The translations under genes and the position numbers were made by a program. A model generated the notes under the pieces. The model ran no database searches. It had not been told where the DNA came from and saw only the letters and a list, made by a program, of their open reading frames with translations. From Streptomyces aculeolatus (GTDB lineage: Bacteria > Actinomycetota > Actinomycetes > Streptomycetales > Streptomycetaceae), in contig NZ_JAINRD010000015.1 in the NCBI RefSeq assembly GCF_020400605.1, positions 62,001-126,000 of the forward strand: DNA of 64,000 nucleotides. Reading direction: 5' to 3'. Shown here piece by piece: positions 9,648 through 20,592 of the stretch; within the stretch, counting starts at the first letter, position 1, and every line of letters begins with the position of its first letter.

Positions 9648-10061
9648 ATGGCGATTCACGAGAACCTCCTCGGCGGTCCACCCCCCACCTACCTGCCCGA
9701 GGACCCCGGACCGCGCGACCTGCTCGCGAACGGTGCGGCCCCGTCCGAGGTGGCGGCGAAGTTCCCGGCGTCCTCGCTGGCCTGGGCGCAGCTCGCGGAC
9801 GAGGCTTTCGAGGGCGGCCGTGCCGTCGAGTCGTACGCGTACGCGCGCACCGGCTACCACCGCGGTCTTGACGCCCTGCGCCGCAACGGCTGGAAGGGCC
9901 AGGGCCCGGTGCCGTGGGAGCACGAGCCGAACCGCGGCTTCCTGCGCGCCCTCGCCGCCCTCGCCCGCGCCGCACAGGCCATCGGCGAGACCGAGGAGTA
10001 CGAGCGCTGCAGCGCGTTCCTGCGCGACAGCTCGCCGACCGCGGCGGAAACCCTCTCCTGA
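9648..10061 (+). CDS. DUF3151 family protein
   Basis: 137-residue cytosolic protein of the actinobacterial DUF3151 family, function unknown. Typical stretches are ENLLGGPPPTYLPEDPGPRDLL, YAYARTGYHRGLDALRRNGWKGQGPVPWEHEPNRGFLRAL and a helical C-terminus. A longer open frame extends to 9393, but the family N-terminus begins here. It sits upstream of the kynurenine genes, separated by about 200 bp without another gene. Confidence 0.8.
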   Translation: MAIHENLLGGPPPTYLPEDPGPRDLLANGAAPSEVAAKFPASSLAWAQLADEAFEGGRAVESYAYARTGYHRGLDALRRNGWKGQGPVPWEHEPNRGFLRALAALARAAQAIGETEEYERCSAFLRDSSPTAAETLS

Positions 10062-10261
10062 CGAGCCGGCCCGAGGGCTGACCAGGGCCGGCCGCGTCCG
10101 GCCCGGCCCGGTCGGCTGCTCTTGCCTCCCGCCGCCCCGCCACGGATGATGCGAAGTGGGTACGGCGCACCGGATGCCGCCGTACCCGAGGGGACCGGGG
10201 CCCTGTTGCCTGCAGGAAGGGGCGGACCGCTACCCGGTGGCTCATGTGTGGGAGACAGCTC

Positions 10262-11152
10262 ATGGACAGCCGTGCTCACGACCCCCTGCCCGCGGAGACC
10301 GACGGTCGCCAGACCCCTGAAGGTCGCCAGCCCCCTGACGGGCAGCAGCCCCCGAATCTGGACTTCCGGGGCACCACTCCGTACGAGGACTATGTCCAGG
10401 CGGACGTCCTCACCCATCTGCAGCACCCGCTCTCGGACGACCCCGGCGAACTCGTCTTCCTGGTGACCACTCAGGTCATGGAGCTGTGGTTCACCGTCGT
10501 CGTGCACGAGTGGGAGACCGCGGCCGAGGCGCTGCGCCGCGACGACCTGCCGGTGGCGCTGGCGGCACTGCGGCGCAGCACGTACGAGCTGCGCTCGCTG
10601 AACGCCTCCTGGGAGCCGCTGGCGCGGCTCACGCCGCGGCAGTTCAACTCCTACCGCGCCGCGCTCGGCGAGGGCTCGGGCTTCCAGTCGGCGATGTACC
10701 GGCGGATGGAGTTCCTGCTGGGCGAGAAGTCCGCGTCGATGCTCGTGCCGCACCGCGGCGCCCCGCGGGTGCACGACGAGTTGGAGAAGCAGCTCGGCGA
10801 GCCCAGCCTCTACGACGAGGTGCTGCGCTACCTGGACGCCAAGGGCCACCCGCTGTCGGCCGCCGTCCTGGACCGCGACCCGGCGCTCCGGTACGAGCCG
10901 CACCCCGAGGTCGAGGCCGCCTGGGCGGCGGTCTACGCGGGGCCGCAGGACTCCGGTCTGATCAAGCTCGGCGAGGTGCTGACGGACATCGCCGAGCTGG
11001 TGTGGCGCTGGCGCAACGACCATCTGGTGGCCACCCGCCGTGCGATGGGCGGCAAGGTCGGCACGGGCGGCTCCGCGGGCGTGGCGTGGCTGGAGAAGCG
11101 CGCGGCGAAGCAGGTGTTCCCCGAGCTGTGGACGGCGCGGAGCCATGTCTGA
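10262..11152 (+). CDS. kynA: tryptophan 2,3-dioxygenase
   Basis: Haem enzyme of 296 residues that opens the indole ring of L-tryptophan with O2 to give N-formylkynurenine, the first step of the kynurenine route. Family motifs are TPYEDYVQADVLTHLQHP, ELVFLVTTQVMELWF, LTPRQFNSYRAALGEGSGFQS and DIAELVWRWRNDHLVATRRAMGGKVGTGGSAG, which holds the haem-ligand His. GGGAG with 7-nt spacing supports the ATG at 10262; an in-frame ATG at 10244 is possible. Its stop overlaps the kynureninase start by 8 nt (ATGTCTGA), so the two are translationally coupled. Confidence 0.9.
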   Translation: MDSRAHDPLPAETDGRQTPEGRQPPDGQQPPNLDFRGTTPYEDYVQADVLTHLQHPLSDDPGELVFLVTTQVMELWFTVVVHEWETAAEALRRDDLPVALAALRRSTYELRSLNASWEPLARLTPRQFNSYRAALGEGSGFQSAMYRRMEFLLGEKSASMLVPHRGAPRVHDELEKQLGEPSLYDEVLRYLDAKGHPLSAAVLDRDPALRYEPHPEVEAAWAAVYAGPQDSGLIKLGEVLTDIAELVWRWRNDHLVATRRAMGGKVGTGGSAGVAWLEKRAAKQVFPELWTARSHV

Positions 11153-12449
11153 GGCGTACGGGCCCGGGGCCGCGCGGGCCGGCGGCGGGTCGGCGGCGGA
11201 GTTCGCGGGGCTGGCGAAGCGGGCGGCTGAGCTGGACCTGGCGGACCCGCTGCGGGCGAAGCGGACGGAGTTCCTCCTCGACGACGCGGGGCAGCCGGGC
11301 GCCGGCCGGCCGGGTACGGGCACGCCCGTCATCTACCTCGACGGCAACTCCCTCGGCGCCCTGCCCGCCGCCGTCCCCGCCCGGGTCGCGGACGTCGTGG
11401 CGCGCGAGTGGGGGCAGCTGCGGATCCGGTCGTGGACGGAGTCCGGCTGGTGGACCGCCCCCGAGCGGGTCGGCGACCGGATCGCGCCGCTGCTGGGCGC
11501 CGCCCCGGGCCAGGTGGTCGTCGGCGACTCCACCAGCGTCAACGTCCTCAAGGCGATCGTCGCCGGGGTGCGCATCGCGCAGTCCGGCGCGGGGGCGGCC
11601 CGGGACGAGGTGCTGGTCGACGCGACGACGTTCCCCACCGACGGCTACGTCGCCGAGTCCGCCGCCCGGCTGACCGGCTGCGCGCTGCGGGCCGTGGAGC
11701 CGCACGAGATCGCCGCCACCGCCGGCCCGCGCACCGCCGTCGCGCTGGTCAACCACGTCGACTACCGCACCGGCCGGCTCCACGACCTGCCCGGCACCAC
11801 CGCGGCGCTGCACGCGGCCGGTGCGCTGGCCGTGTGGGACCTGTGCCACAGCGCCGGTGCGCTGCCGGTCGGGCTCGACGTGCACGGGGTGGACCTGGCG
11901 GTGGGGTGCACGTACAAGTTCCTCAACGGCGGCCCGGGTTCGCCCGCGTACCTCTACGTGCGGCGCGGCCTCCAGCCACGCTTCGACTCCCCGCTGCCCG
12001 GCTGGAACTCGCACGCCGAGCCCTTCGCCATGTCCGCCGGCTACCGGCCGGCGGACGGCGCCGCGCGCGGGCGCGTCGGGACGCCGGACATCCTGTCGAT
12101 GCTGGCGCTGGAGGCGGCGCTGGAGGTGTGGGACGGCGTGGCGATCGAGGCGGTCCGGGTGAAGAGCCTGGCGCTGTCCGACTTCTTCCTGGAGTGCGTC
12201 GCGGCCCTCCCGGGCGGGTCGGCGCTGACGCCGCTGACCCCGTCGGCGCACGCCGAGCGCGGCAGCCAGGTCGCGCTGCGGTGCGCGGACGCGGAGGGGG
12301 TGATGGGCGAGCTGATCGCGCACGGCGTGGTCGGCGACTTCCGGCCGCCGGATGTGCTCCGTTTCGGCGTGACGCCGCTGTATACCTCGTTCTCGGACAT
12401 ATACCGCGCTGCCGGAGTGCTGGGAGAGGTGCTGGATGACCGCCGTTGA
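11145..12449 (+). CDS. kynU: kynureninase
   Basis: 434-residue PLP enzyme that cleaves L-kynurenine to anthranilate and alanine. Visible are YLDGNSLGALP at the N-terminus, GDSTSVNVLK (phosphate contacts), VNHVDYRTGRLHD and DLCHSAGALPVGLDVHGVDLAVGCTYKFLNGGPG. The latter carries the Schiff-base lysine, about residue 258, followed by the kynureninase-specific NGGPGSPAYLYV. It overlaps the upstream dioxygenase gene by 8 nt and the downstream hydrolase gene by 14 nt, so the three form one operon. Confidence 0.9.
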   Translation: MSEAYGPGAARAGGGSAAEFAGLAKRAAELDLADPLRAKRTEFLLDDAGQPGAGRPGTGTPVIYLDGNSLGALPAAVPARVADVVAREWGQLRIRSWTESGWWTAPERVGDRIAPLLGAAPGQVVVGDSTSVNVLKAIVAGVRIAQSGAGAARDEVLVDATTFPTDGYVAESAARLTGCALRAVEPHEIAATAGPRTAVALVNHVDYRTGRLHDLPGTTAALHAAGALAVWDLCHSAGALPVGLDVHGVDLAVGCTYKFLNGGPGSPAYLYVRRGLQPRFDSPLPGWNSHAEPFAMSAGYRPADGAARGRVGTPDILSMLALEAALEVWDGVAIEAVRVKSLALSDFFLECVAALPGGSALTPLTPSAHAERGSQVALRCADAEGVMGELIAHGVVGDFRPPDVLRFGVTPLYTSFSDIYRAAGVLGEVLDDRR

Positions 12450-13179
12450 CGAACTGGACGACGAGGCCCGCACGCTGTTCGCCCTGGAGCCCGTCGCGCC
12501 CTCCGCCACGCTGTCGTACGGGGACCACCCCTCGCAGGTCGTCGACCTGTACGGGGACCCCGCCGCGCGGCCGGTCGTGGCCCTGCTGCACGGCGGCTTC
12601 TGGCGGGAGCGCTACGACCGCGGCTATCTGACCCCGCTGGCGGCGGCGCTGGCGGCGGACCTGGACGTGTGCGCGGCGCTGATCGAGTACCGCCGGGTGG
12701 GCGGCGGCGGCGGGTTCCCCGCGACGTTCGACGACCTGCCGCCCGCGCTCGCGGCGCTGCCCGGCGCCGGGCCCGTGGTGCTCGTCGGGCACTCCGCGGG
12801 CGGCCACCTCGCGCTCTGGGCCGCCTCGCGGTGCCCCACCGCCGTCGAGCGCGTCGTCGGCGTCGCCGCGGTCGCGGACCTGGCCCGCGCGCACGCACTG
12901 GGGCTCAGCGACGGCGCGGTCGCCGAACTCCTCGGCGGCGCCGAGCGCGTGGCGGACCGGCTCGACGAGACGGACCCGATGCGGATGCCGGCGCCGCGGG
13001 CGCCGGTCGTGCTGATCCACGGCGAGGCCGACGCCGACGTACCGGCGGAGCTGTCCCGCCGCTACGCCGACGCCGTAGGGGCGCACGTGCTGGAGCTGCC
13101 CGGGGCCGGCCACTACGCGCCCGTCACCCCGGGCACGCGGGCGTACGAGACGCTGCTCGCCGCACTGGGCCCCGCCTGA
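12436..13179 (+). CDS. alpha/beta hydrolase, probable N-formylkynurenine formamidase
   Basis: 247-residue alpha/beta hydrolase. It has the oxyanion motif HGGFW (residues 52-56), nucleophile elbow GHSAGG with Ser120, and candidate acid and base residues Asp199 (GEADADVP) and His226 (GAGHYAP). HGGxW hydrolases include the eukaryotic-type arylformamidases. Placed between and coupled to tryptophan dioxygenase and kynureninase genes, the natural reading is hydrolysis of N-formylkynurenine to kynurenine plus formate, completing tryptophan to anthranilate. The specific substrate is inferred from context; the fold and triad are seen. The operon ends here, and the 133 bp to the next stop contain short CTGACG-type repeats and no clear gene. 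Confidence 0.8.
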   Translation: MTAVDELDDEARTLFALEPVAPSATLSYGDHPSQVVDLYGDPAARPVVALLHGGFWRERYDRGYLTPLAAALAADLDVCAALIEYRRVGGGGGFPATFDDLPPALAALPGAGPVVLVGHSAGGHLALWAASRCPTAVERVVGVAAVADLARAHALGLSDGAVAELLGGAERVADRLDETDPMRMPAPRAPVVLIHGEADADVPAELSRRYADAVGAHVLELPGAGHYAPVTPGTRAYETLLAALGPA

Positions 13180-13312
13180 CGGGGCTCTGTCTGACGAGAC
13201 TCTGCCTGACGGCGCTCCGGCCTCCCGCCCACGGCGCCACGGCATCACCCGCATCACCGCACCCGGGGCCGCCCGTTCGCCGGCGGCCCCGCGGTGCCGC
13301 CCGGCGGCGCCG

Positions 13313-13897
13313 TCAGCTCTCCTTCGGCCCGTCGCCCCCGGCGCCGCCGTCCGGGCCGTCCTCGCCCTCGCCGTCCTCCGGCTGGTCGCTGTCCAGCTCC
13401 TGCTGCAGACCCAGCGTCTCCACCAGCCACTTGTCGAACTCGATCGACGCCCGCACCCAGCTCACGGTGCTCGACACGAAGTGCTCCAGCGCCACGCCCG
13501 TGCCGATCAGCATCTGGGCCTCGCCGATCAGCCGGACGGAGCCGTCGTCGTGCGTGTGCGTGTAGACCTTCGGCCACAGCGTGCGGCGGTTCCAGTCGTC
13601 GATCGCCTCCAGCAGCTCCGGCTTCTGGTCCAGGGTGTGCTGCCGGTCGTAGAAGGTGCGCACCGAGTAGAGCTGCTGGTCTCCCTCGCCGCGGAACATG
13701 AAGTACGTGCGGAACTGCTCCCACGGCGCCGCGAGGTCTCCCTCGTCGTCGACGACGTACTTCAGCTCCATCTGCTCCAGGAGCTGCTTGACCAGATCCT
13801 GGTCGGGCACGATGGGCCCCTGCGGGCCACCACCGCCGCCGCGGGATTCGGGCTGCTGGCCCCCGAAGTTCGGAATCGAGGACGGGTCGATGCTCAC
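13313..13897 (-). CDS. YbjN domain-containing protein
   Basis: 194-residue protein with a YbjN/type III secretion chaperone-like fold. The Gly/Pro-rich N-terminus is followed by DLVKQLLEQMELKYVVDDEGDLAAPWEQFRTYFMF, RTFYDRQHTLDQKPELLEAIDDWNRRTLWPKVYTHTHDDG and a helical C-terminus, then an acidic Gly-rich tail. The family is thought to bind protein partners or modulate stress responses, but no biochemical role is established for this group. The GTG start follows AAGGGA; a longer in-frame start at 13972 would add unrelated residues. It lies just downstream of clpB on the same strand, separated by 90 bp. Confidence 0.75.
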   Translation of the reverse strand: MSIDPSSIPNFGGQQPESRGGGGGPQGPIVPDQDLVKQLLEQMELKYVVDDEGDLAAPWEQFRTYFMFRGEGDQQLYSVRTFYDRQHTLDQKPELLEAIDDWNRRTLWPKVYTHTHDDGSVRLIGEAQMLIGTGVALEHFVSSTVSWVRASIEFDKWLVETLGLQQELDSDQPEDGEGEDGPDGGAGGDGPKES

Positions 13898-13974
13898 GTG
13901 GGGTTTCCCTTCGAACGGTTCCCGCCCATCCTCCCCCACCGGGGGCCCGTGCCCGCAACCCGGCGGCGACACCC

Positions 13975-13983
13975 TGTGGACAA
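13975..13983 (-). other. DnaA-box-like nonamer TTGTCCACA (minus strand)
   Basis: Exact consensus nonamer in the 90-bp gap between the clpB and YbjN genes. It is the second such site in the window and is isolated. Confidence 0.35.
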
Positions 13984-13987
13984 CTCG

Positions 13988-16618
<2,631 letters not shown>

Positions 16619-16702
16619 TGCTGTGTGCTCCTCCTTGCCGGGGTGCCGGTCGTGGGTACGCCCCGGCCCGCACCCGGCGTGCCTGAGGCTCCGTAAGCTA
16701 AG

Positions 16703-16723
16703 TTGAGTCTACTCCACTCAACC
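16703..16723 (-). promoter_or_regulatory. HspR operator (HAIR) before clpB
   Basis: GTTGAGT-N7-ACTCAAC, a perfect 7-7-7 inverted repeat matching the HspR-associated inverted repeat. A further CTCAACTCAG half-site overlaps its right side. Confidence 0.8.
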
Positions 16724-16794
16724 TCAACTCAGCACCGACCGACGGCACCCACGACACGACCGCACCCCCAAGCATGCGCGTCCGCGCACGCAAA

Positions 16795-16834
16795 AGCGGT
16801 GCCATCGCGGGGTTGCGTCCGCGATGGCACCGCT
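16795..16834. terminator. 16-bp perfect hairpin between clpB promoter and Rieske remnant
   Basis: Arms 16795-16810 and 16819-16834 are perfectly complementary with an 8-nt loop. It lies downstream of the leftward Rieske remnant and upstream of the clpB promoter, so it probably insulates clpB from leftward readthrough. Confidence 0.65.
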
Positions 16835-16876
16835 GGTGTGCCCTCGGGCGATCTGGACACGGGGGATACCGCCCGA

Positions 16877-17167
16877 TCAGGCACAGTGGGGGGTGATGCT
16901 CTCGCTATCAGGCACGCCGTCGGCTGCTACGGGCACGTGATCCTCTTCGCCAAGATTGACGAAGATCACGCCGCAGCGCACCACGCAGCGTACATAACGC
17001 CCTGACCTCCGGCGGAAGGCCCGGACGCTCCCGCCCCGGTCGCGAAGGATGGTGATCGGCTCACCCAGCAGGGCTACCGCCATCCTGTCCCCGGGTCGGG
17101 GAACCGCCGTAGCGAGATCGACGGAGAGCCAGTGGTTCTCCATCTTTCGGCGGTCGTCTGAAGTCAT
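16877..17167 (-). pseudogene. Rieske-type oxygenase remnant lacking Fe-S ligands
   Basis: 96-codon frame whose first half, NHWLSVDLATAVPRPGD followed by VALLGEPITILRDRGGSVRAF, reads like the start of a Rieske non-haem oxygenase alpha subunit. The next segment jumps to RCGVIFVNLGEED, which in intact proteins comes after the C-x-H and C-x2-H iron-sulfur ligands. Those ligands and the whole catalytic domain (normally another 250+ residues) are missing, and the frame ends ITPHCA. I read this as an internal deletion plus C-terminal loss. An alternative is a repurposed small protein. It lies 48 bp downstream of the secreted-peptide gene on the same strand, suggesting the two were once one operon. 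Confidence 0.5.
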
Positions 17168-17215
17168 CGCCAAACCTGTGTCTACGTTGTCTGCTTCCCT
17201 GCACCTCGTTCAGGT

Positions 17216-17368
17216 TCAATTCCAGATGGGGTCTTGCTGCGGCGCCAGCGTCGCCGCGGATGTTTCACTTCCCAGCTCGCCGACGTCTTGCCCGGCCTGA
17301 GAGTTGGCCGCCAGACCGATCGAGACTGCTGCAGTCAGCGCGACAACCCAACCAACCAACCGCCTCAT
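17216..17368 (-). CDS. 50-residue secreted peptide
   Basis: Small gene encoding a peptide with a Sec-type signal: MRRLVG, a hydrophobic core (WVVALTAAVSIGLAA), then likely cleavage after LAA or SQA near residues 21-25. The exported part is about 25 residues, acidic then Pro/Gln-rich, ending APQQDPIWN. It has no Cys, so it is not disulfide-bonded. GGAAGG lies 11 nt before the ATG, which is a little far. It is divergent from a run of five paralogous regulators starting at 17487 and upstream of the Rieske remnant. A signalling-peptide or peptide-precursor role is inferred from size and position only. Confidence 0.5.
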   Translation of the reverse strand: MRRLVGWVVALTAAVSIGLAANSQAGQDVGELGSETSAATLAPQQDPIWN

Positions 17369-17486
17369 GGGAGTCCCGGCCTTCCTTGTTTCGCTTCCCT
17401 GAGAAGAAGGTGCCGCACGTGGGAGCCGTTAACCACCTCCGCATTGCATCATGTTCCTGAATCACAGCTTCCTGTGGGACGGATAA

Positions 17487-18488
17487 ATGGGTGTTAATGA
17501 TGGCGAACCAGACCACTCGCATGGATACGCGGACCTGTGCGAGGAGGGTTCGGAGCTCTACACCCGAGCGCTCCGAGCCGGCTCCGTCGCCCGGTCAGAG
17601 GGGGAAGCCGCACCGTGCCTGATCGGCTTGGGGCTGCTCCACCCGGACCCCGACGATCCGCAGTGGCTTCGTCCGACCCCACCGTCCGCGGTGCTGGCGC
17701 GACTTGAGCACCCCATCGAACGGGAGATCCTGGAACGCAGGAAGCTGACCCTCGCCCTGGCCGGCGCCTTCGAACCGTTTCTCGCCATCAGTGAAGAGCA
17801 CCCCACGGTCAGCCGCGCCATCACGGAGCTGGACGGCGTCGATCACATCGATGCAACCATCGGCCGCGCCACGGAAGCGTGCGAGAAGGAACTCCTGACC
17901 GTACAGCCCGGAGGGCAACGCTCCGCGGAACTGCTGAACCGCGCGGTGGACCGGGTACGTCCGCTCATCGACCGCGGCGTCCAGATAAGAAGCCTCTACC
18001 AGCACACCGCCCGGCACAGCTACGGCCTGCTCGCCTACCAGGAACGGGTCGGCTCCGACCGCATGGAGCTGCGAACCCTGGAGGAACTGGTCGACCGGCT
18101 GATCATCATCGACCGGAAGGTCGCCTTCATCCCCGCGCAACGCGACCTGCCGGTGAACTCCAACCGCCAAGCCGCCCTGGAGGTGCGCCATCCGGGCCTC
18201 GTCGCCTACCTCATCGGCCTCTTCCAGCACCTTTGGCTGCACGCCACCCCCCTTGAGGAGGATCTGCACTACGACCCCGCAGAGCCGGACGGCATCACCG
18301 GGGTCCAGCGCAGCATCGCCAAGCTGCTCATCGAGGGCCACGTGGACGAGGTCATCGCCGACCGGCTGGGGATGAACGTCCGTACCTGCCGTGGTCACAT
18401 CGCCAAACTCGCCACCGTGCTCGGCAGCAACGGGCGGGCCCAACTCGGTTACCTCATTGCCCGCTCCGGCATGCTCGACCGATCCTGA
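17487..18488 (+). CDS. TrmB/LuxR-type regulator, tandem copy 1 of 5
   Basis: 333-residue predicted transcription factor. Residues ~5-75 resemble the winged-helix start of TrmB-like regulators (LCEEGSELYTRALRAG, CLIGLGLLHPDPDDPQWLRP). The middle (RSLYQHTARHSYG, LEELVDRLIIIDRKVAFIP, EVRHPGLVAYLIGLFQHLW) matches their phospholipase-D-like effector-sensing region. The last ~65 residues form a LuxR/GerE helix-turn-helix (ITGVQRSIAKLLIEGHVDEV, LGMNVRTCRGHIAKL). The ligand and target genes are unknown. It is the most diverged copy together with copy 2. The gene is divergent from the secreted-peptide gene across 118 bp, so both promoters probably share that gap. Confidence 0.8.
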   Translation: MGVNDGEPDHSHGYADLCEEGSELYTRALRAGSVARSEGEAAPCLIGLGLLHPDPDDPQWLRPTPPSAVLARLEHPIEREILERRKLTLALAGAFEPFLAISEEHPTVSRAITELDGVDHIDATIGRATEACEKELLTVQPGGQRSAELLNRAVDRVRPLIDRGVQIRSLYQHTARHSYGLLAYQERVGSDRMELRTLEELVDRLIIIDRKVAFIPAQRDLPVNSNRQAALEVRHPGLVAYLIGLFQHLWLHATPLEEDLHYDPAEPDGITGVQRSIAKLLIEGHVDEVIADRLGMNVRTCRGHIAKLATVLGSNGRAQLGYLIARSGMLDRS

Positions 18489-18518
18489 CCACGGATGCCC
18501 GCCCGGGAGAGTACAGAG

Positions 18519-19493
18519 ATGTCCAGCAGGCACGATCACGTCCACGGGCCCGACGAACGGTGCCAGGCAGCCCAGGACGTGTACGCAGACGCCCTCAGCG
18601 CGGGCCGTATCGCCCGGTCGGCGGTGCACTCCGTGCCCTGCCTCACCGGGCTCGCGCTGCTGCAACCCGACCCCGACGACCGGCAATGGCTGCTGCCCGT
18701 CCCAGCGTCCGACGCCATGACGCAGCTCATGCTCACTCACGAACAGGAGATCCGGGAGAAGCAGCAGCAGGCGGCGGACCTGGCCGAGTCCTTCGGGCGA
18801 TTCATCGAGGTCAGTGCGGAAGCAGCTTCGGTATCGTCTCCCATCACCGTCCTCGAAGGCCTCGGCACCATCAACACCGCCCTGGATCTGGCCGTCAGCG
18901 AGTGCTTCGACGAACTGCTCACCATCCAGCCCGAGGCGTCCTCGCGCGGCGCCCGTGCTCTCGGCGAGGCCCTGAGACGCGTACGGCCGCTGGTCGAGCG
19001 CGGCGTCCGGATGCGGAGCATGTACCAGCACACCGCGCGCGAGGCCCCGATGACCCTGGCATACCTCCGGTTCGTCGGCCCGCAGCGCGTGGAGGTCAGA
19101 ACTCTCGAAGAGATCGTCGAACGAATGATCATCGTCGACCGCAAGGTGGCCTTCGTACCTGCCCGGCCAGACCGCCAGGTCGCCCTGGAAGTCCGGCACC
19201 CGGGGGCGGTCGCCTATCTCGTCGGCGCCTTCGAGCAGTTCTGGCAGTTGGCGACGCCCTTGGACGAGGCGGCGTACATGGAAGCCACGAGTGAAGGCAT
19301 CACCGGTGTGGAACGCAGCATCGCCCGGCTCCTGGTCGAGGGCCACCTCGACCAGAACATCGCCCGCCGCCTCGGCATAAACGTCCGCACCTGCCGCATC
19401 CACATCGCCAAGCTCGCTTCCACACTGGGCAGCAACAGCCGCGCCCAACTGGGTTATCTCATCGCCCGCTCCGGCATCCTTGAGGAGACTTGA
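18519..19493 (+). CDS. TrmB/LuxR-type regulator, tandem copy 2 of 5
   Basis: 324 residues with the same three-part layout as copy 1. It has its own N-terminus (a His-rich MSSRHDHVHGPDE) and Gln-rich helix (EIREKQQQAADLAES). The effector region reads RSMYQHTAREAPMTLAYLRF and LEEIVERMIIVDRKVAFVPARPD. The GerE HTH (LLVEGHLDQNIARRLGINVRTCRIHIAKLA) differs from later copies at the recognition helix (Ile for Ala/Gly). GGGAGA 8 nt before the ATG supports 18519 over the in-frame ATG at 18495. It starts 30 bp after copy 1 and ends 7 bp before copy 3, so co-transcription is likely. Confidence 0.78.
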   Translation: MSSRHDHVHGPDERCQAAQDVYADALSAGRIARSAVHSVPCLTGLALLQPDPDDRQWLLPVPASDAMTQLMLTHEQEIREKQQQAADLAESFGRFIEVSAEAASVSSPITVLEGLGTINTALDLAVSECFDELLTIQPEASSRGARALGEALRRVRPLVERGVRMRSMYQHTAREAPMTLAYLRFVGPQRVEVRTLEEIVERMIIVDRKVAFVPARPDRQVALEVRHPGAVAYLVGAFEQFWQLATPLDEAAYMEATSEGITGVERSIARLLVEGHLDQNIARRLGINVRTCRIHIAKLASTLGSNSRAQLGYLIARSGILEET

Positions 19494-19500
19494 GGGCACC

Positions 19501-20466
19501 ATGGCCCACCCCCACCACACCACCGGCCTCTGCACCCAAGGCAGGAAACTGTACGCTTCGGCCCTGCGCTCCGGCCGTATCTCACACGAGGCGACGGCGA
19601 CCACGCCCTGCCTCTTCGACCTGAACCTCTTACGCCCCGATCCCGACAACACCGACTGGCTGGTGCCGACGCCTCCGACACGGGCGCTCGTCGGGCTCGT
19701 CGAGCCCCTGGACCGGGAACTGAATGAATACCGGCTCTTCGTGACCGCGCTCGCCGACACGGTCGAGCGGATGACGACGCTCGACCAGGAGGACCCGGCC
19801 ACGGCGGCGTTCACCGTCTGGACGGGAAAGGAACGGATCGACACCGCGCTCGTGCGAGCCCTGGAGGAGTGCACAGAGCAGTTCCTCGCCATCCAGCCGG
19901 CCAGTGGACGGACCAACTGGAACCCCGCGACGATGCGCACCACCACCCAGCGTGTACGGCGGATGAGCGAGCGCGGCGTCTCCCAGCGGACCTTGTACAA
20001 CCACACCTACCGGCATCACCCGGCTCAGCTCGCCTACCTGGACGAGCTGAGCGACACTGGTCTGGAAGTGCGCACCCTGGAGGAGATGCCCGAGCGGCTG
20101 CTCATCGTGGACCGGCGAGTCGCCTTCATCCCGGCTCAGCCCGACCTCGAGGTGGCGATGGAGATCCGCCACCCGGGTCTGGTCTGGTTCCTGCGTGCCC
20201 TCTTCGAGCACTTCTGGGAACTCGCCGTCCCTTGGGAGCACCGGCTCCCCGAGCACGACACCGCGGAAGGCATCACCGGCGTGCAGCGCAGCATCGCCCG
20301 GCTCCTCGTGGAGGGCCACCTCGACGAGGCCATCGCCCGCCGCCTCGGCATGAACGTACGCACCTGCCGCGCCCACATCGCCAGGCTCGGCACCGCCCTC
20401 GGCAGCGACAGCCGCACCCAGCTCGGCTACGTGCTCGCGCGCTCCGGCATCCTCGACGAGCCGTGA
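19501..20466 (+). CDS. TrmB/LuxR-type regulator, tandem copy 3 of 5
   Basis: 321 residues. It pairs closely with copy 4: both have CTQ/CGV-GRKLYASALRSG-type N-termini, LAIQPASGRTN, QRTLYNHTYRHHP, LEVRTLEE/TMEE and EIRHPGLVWFLRALFEHFWE. The C-terminal GerE HTH is LLVEGHLDEAIARRLGMNVRTCRAHIARL. At the DNA level, about 70 bp encoding this HTH are identical to copies 4 and 5. The ATG at 19501 lies 5 nt after a GAGGG site that overlaps the stop of copy 2. What it senses is unknown. Confidence 0.78.
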   Translation: MAHPHHTTGLCTQGRKLYASALRSGRISHEATATTPCLFDLNLLRPDPDNTDWLVPTPPTRALVGLVEPLDRELNEYRLFVTALADTVERMTTLDQEDPATAAFTVWTGKERIDTALVRALEECTEQFLAIQPASGRTNWNPATMRTTTQRVRRMSERGVSQRTLYNHTYRHHPAQLAYLDELSDTGLEVRTLEEMPERLLIVDRRVAFIPAQPDLEVAMEIRHPGLVWFLRALFEHFWELAVPWEHRLPEHDTAEGITGVQRSIARLLVEGHLDEAIARRLGMNVRTCRAHIARLGTALGSDSRTQLGYVLARSGILDEP

Positions 20467-20500
20467 CGGATGGCCTGCGCCATGGCCCGGAACCCCCACG

Positions 20501-20530
20501 TGTCACAACACCGCCGCCTGCGGTGTCACA
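20501..20530. promoter_or_regulatory. inverted/direct repeat before regulator copy 4
   Basis: ACACCGC and GCGGTGT (20508-20514, 20520-20526) form a hairpin with a 5-nt loop. TGTCACA occurs as a direct repeat at 20501 and 20524. This is the only sizeable gap (126 bp) inside the five-gene run, so it could be an operator or an internal terminator/promoter. Confidence 0.4.
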
Positions 20531-20592
20531 TCCCGAAAGACCGCGGACGCCCGCCGACCGCTCTCGGGGTACACCCAAGGAGACCAGGCAGT

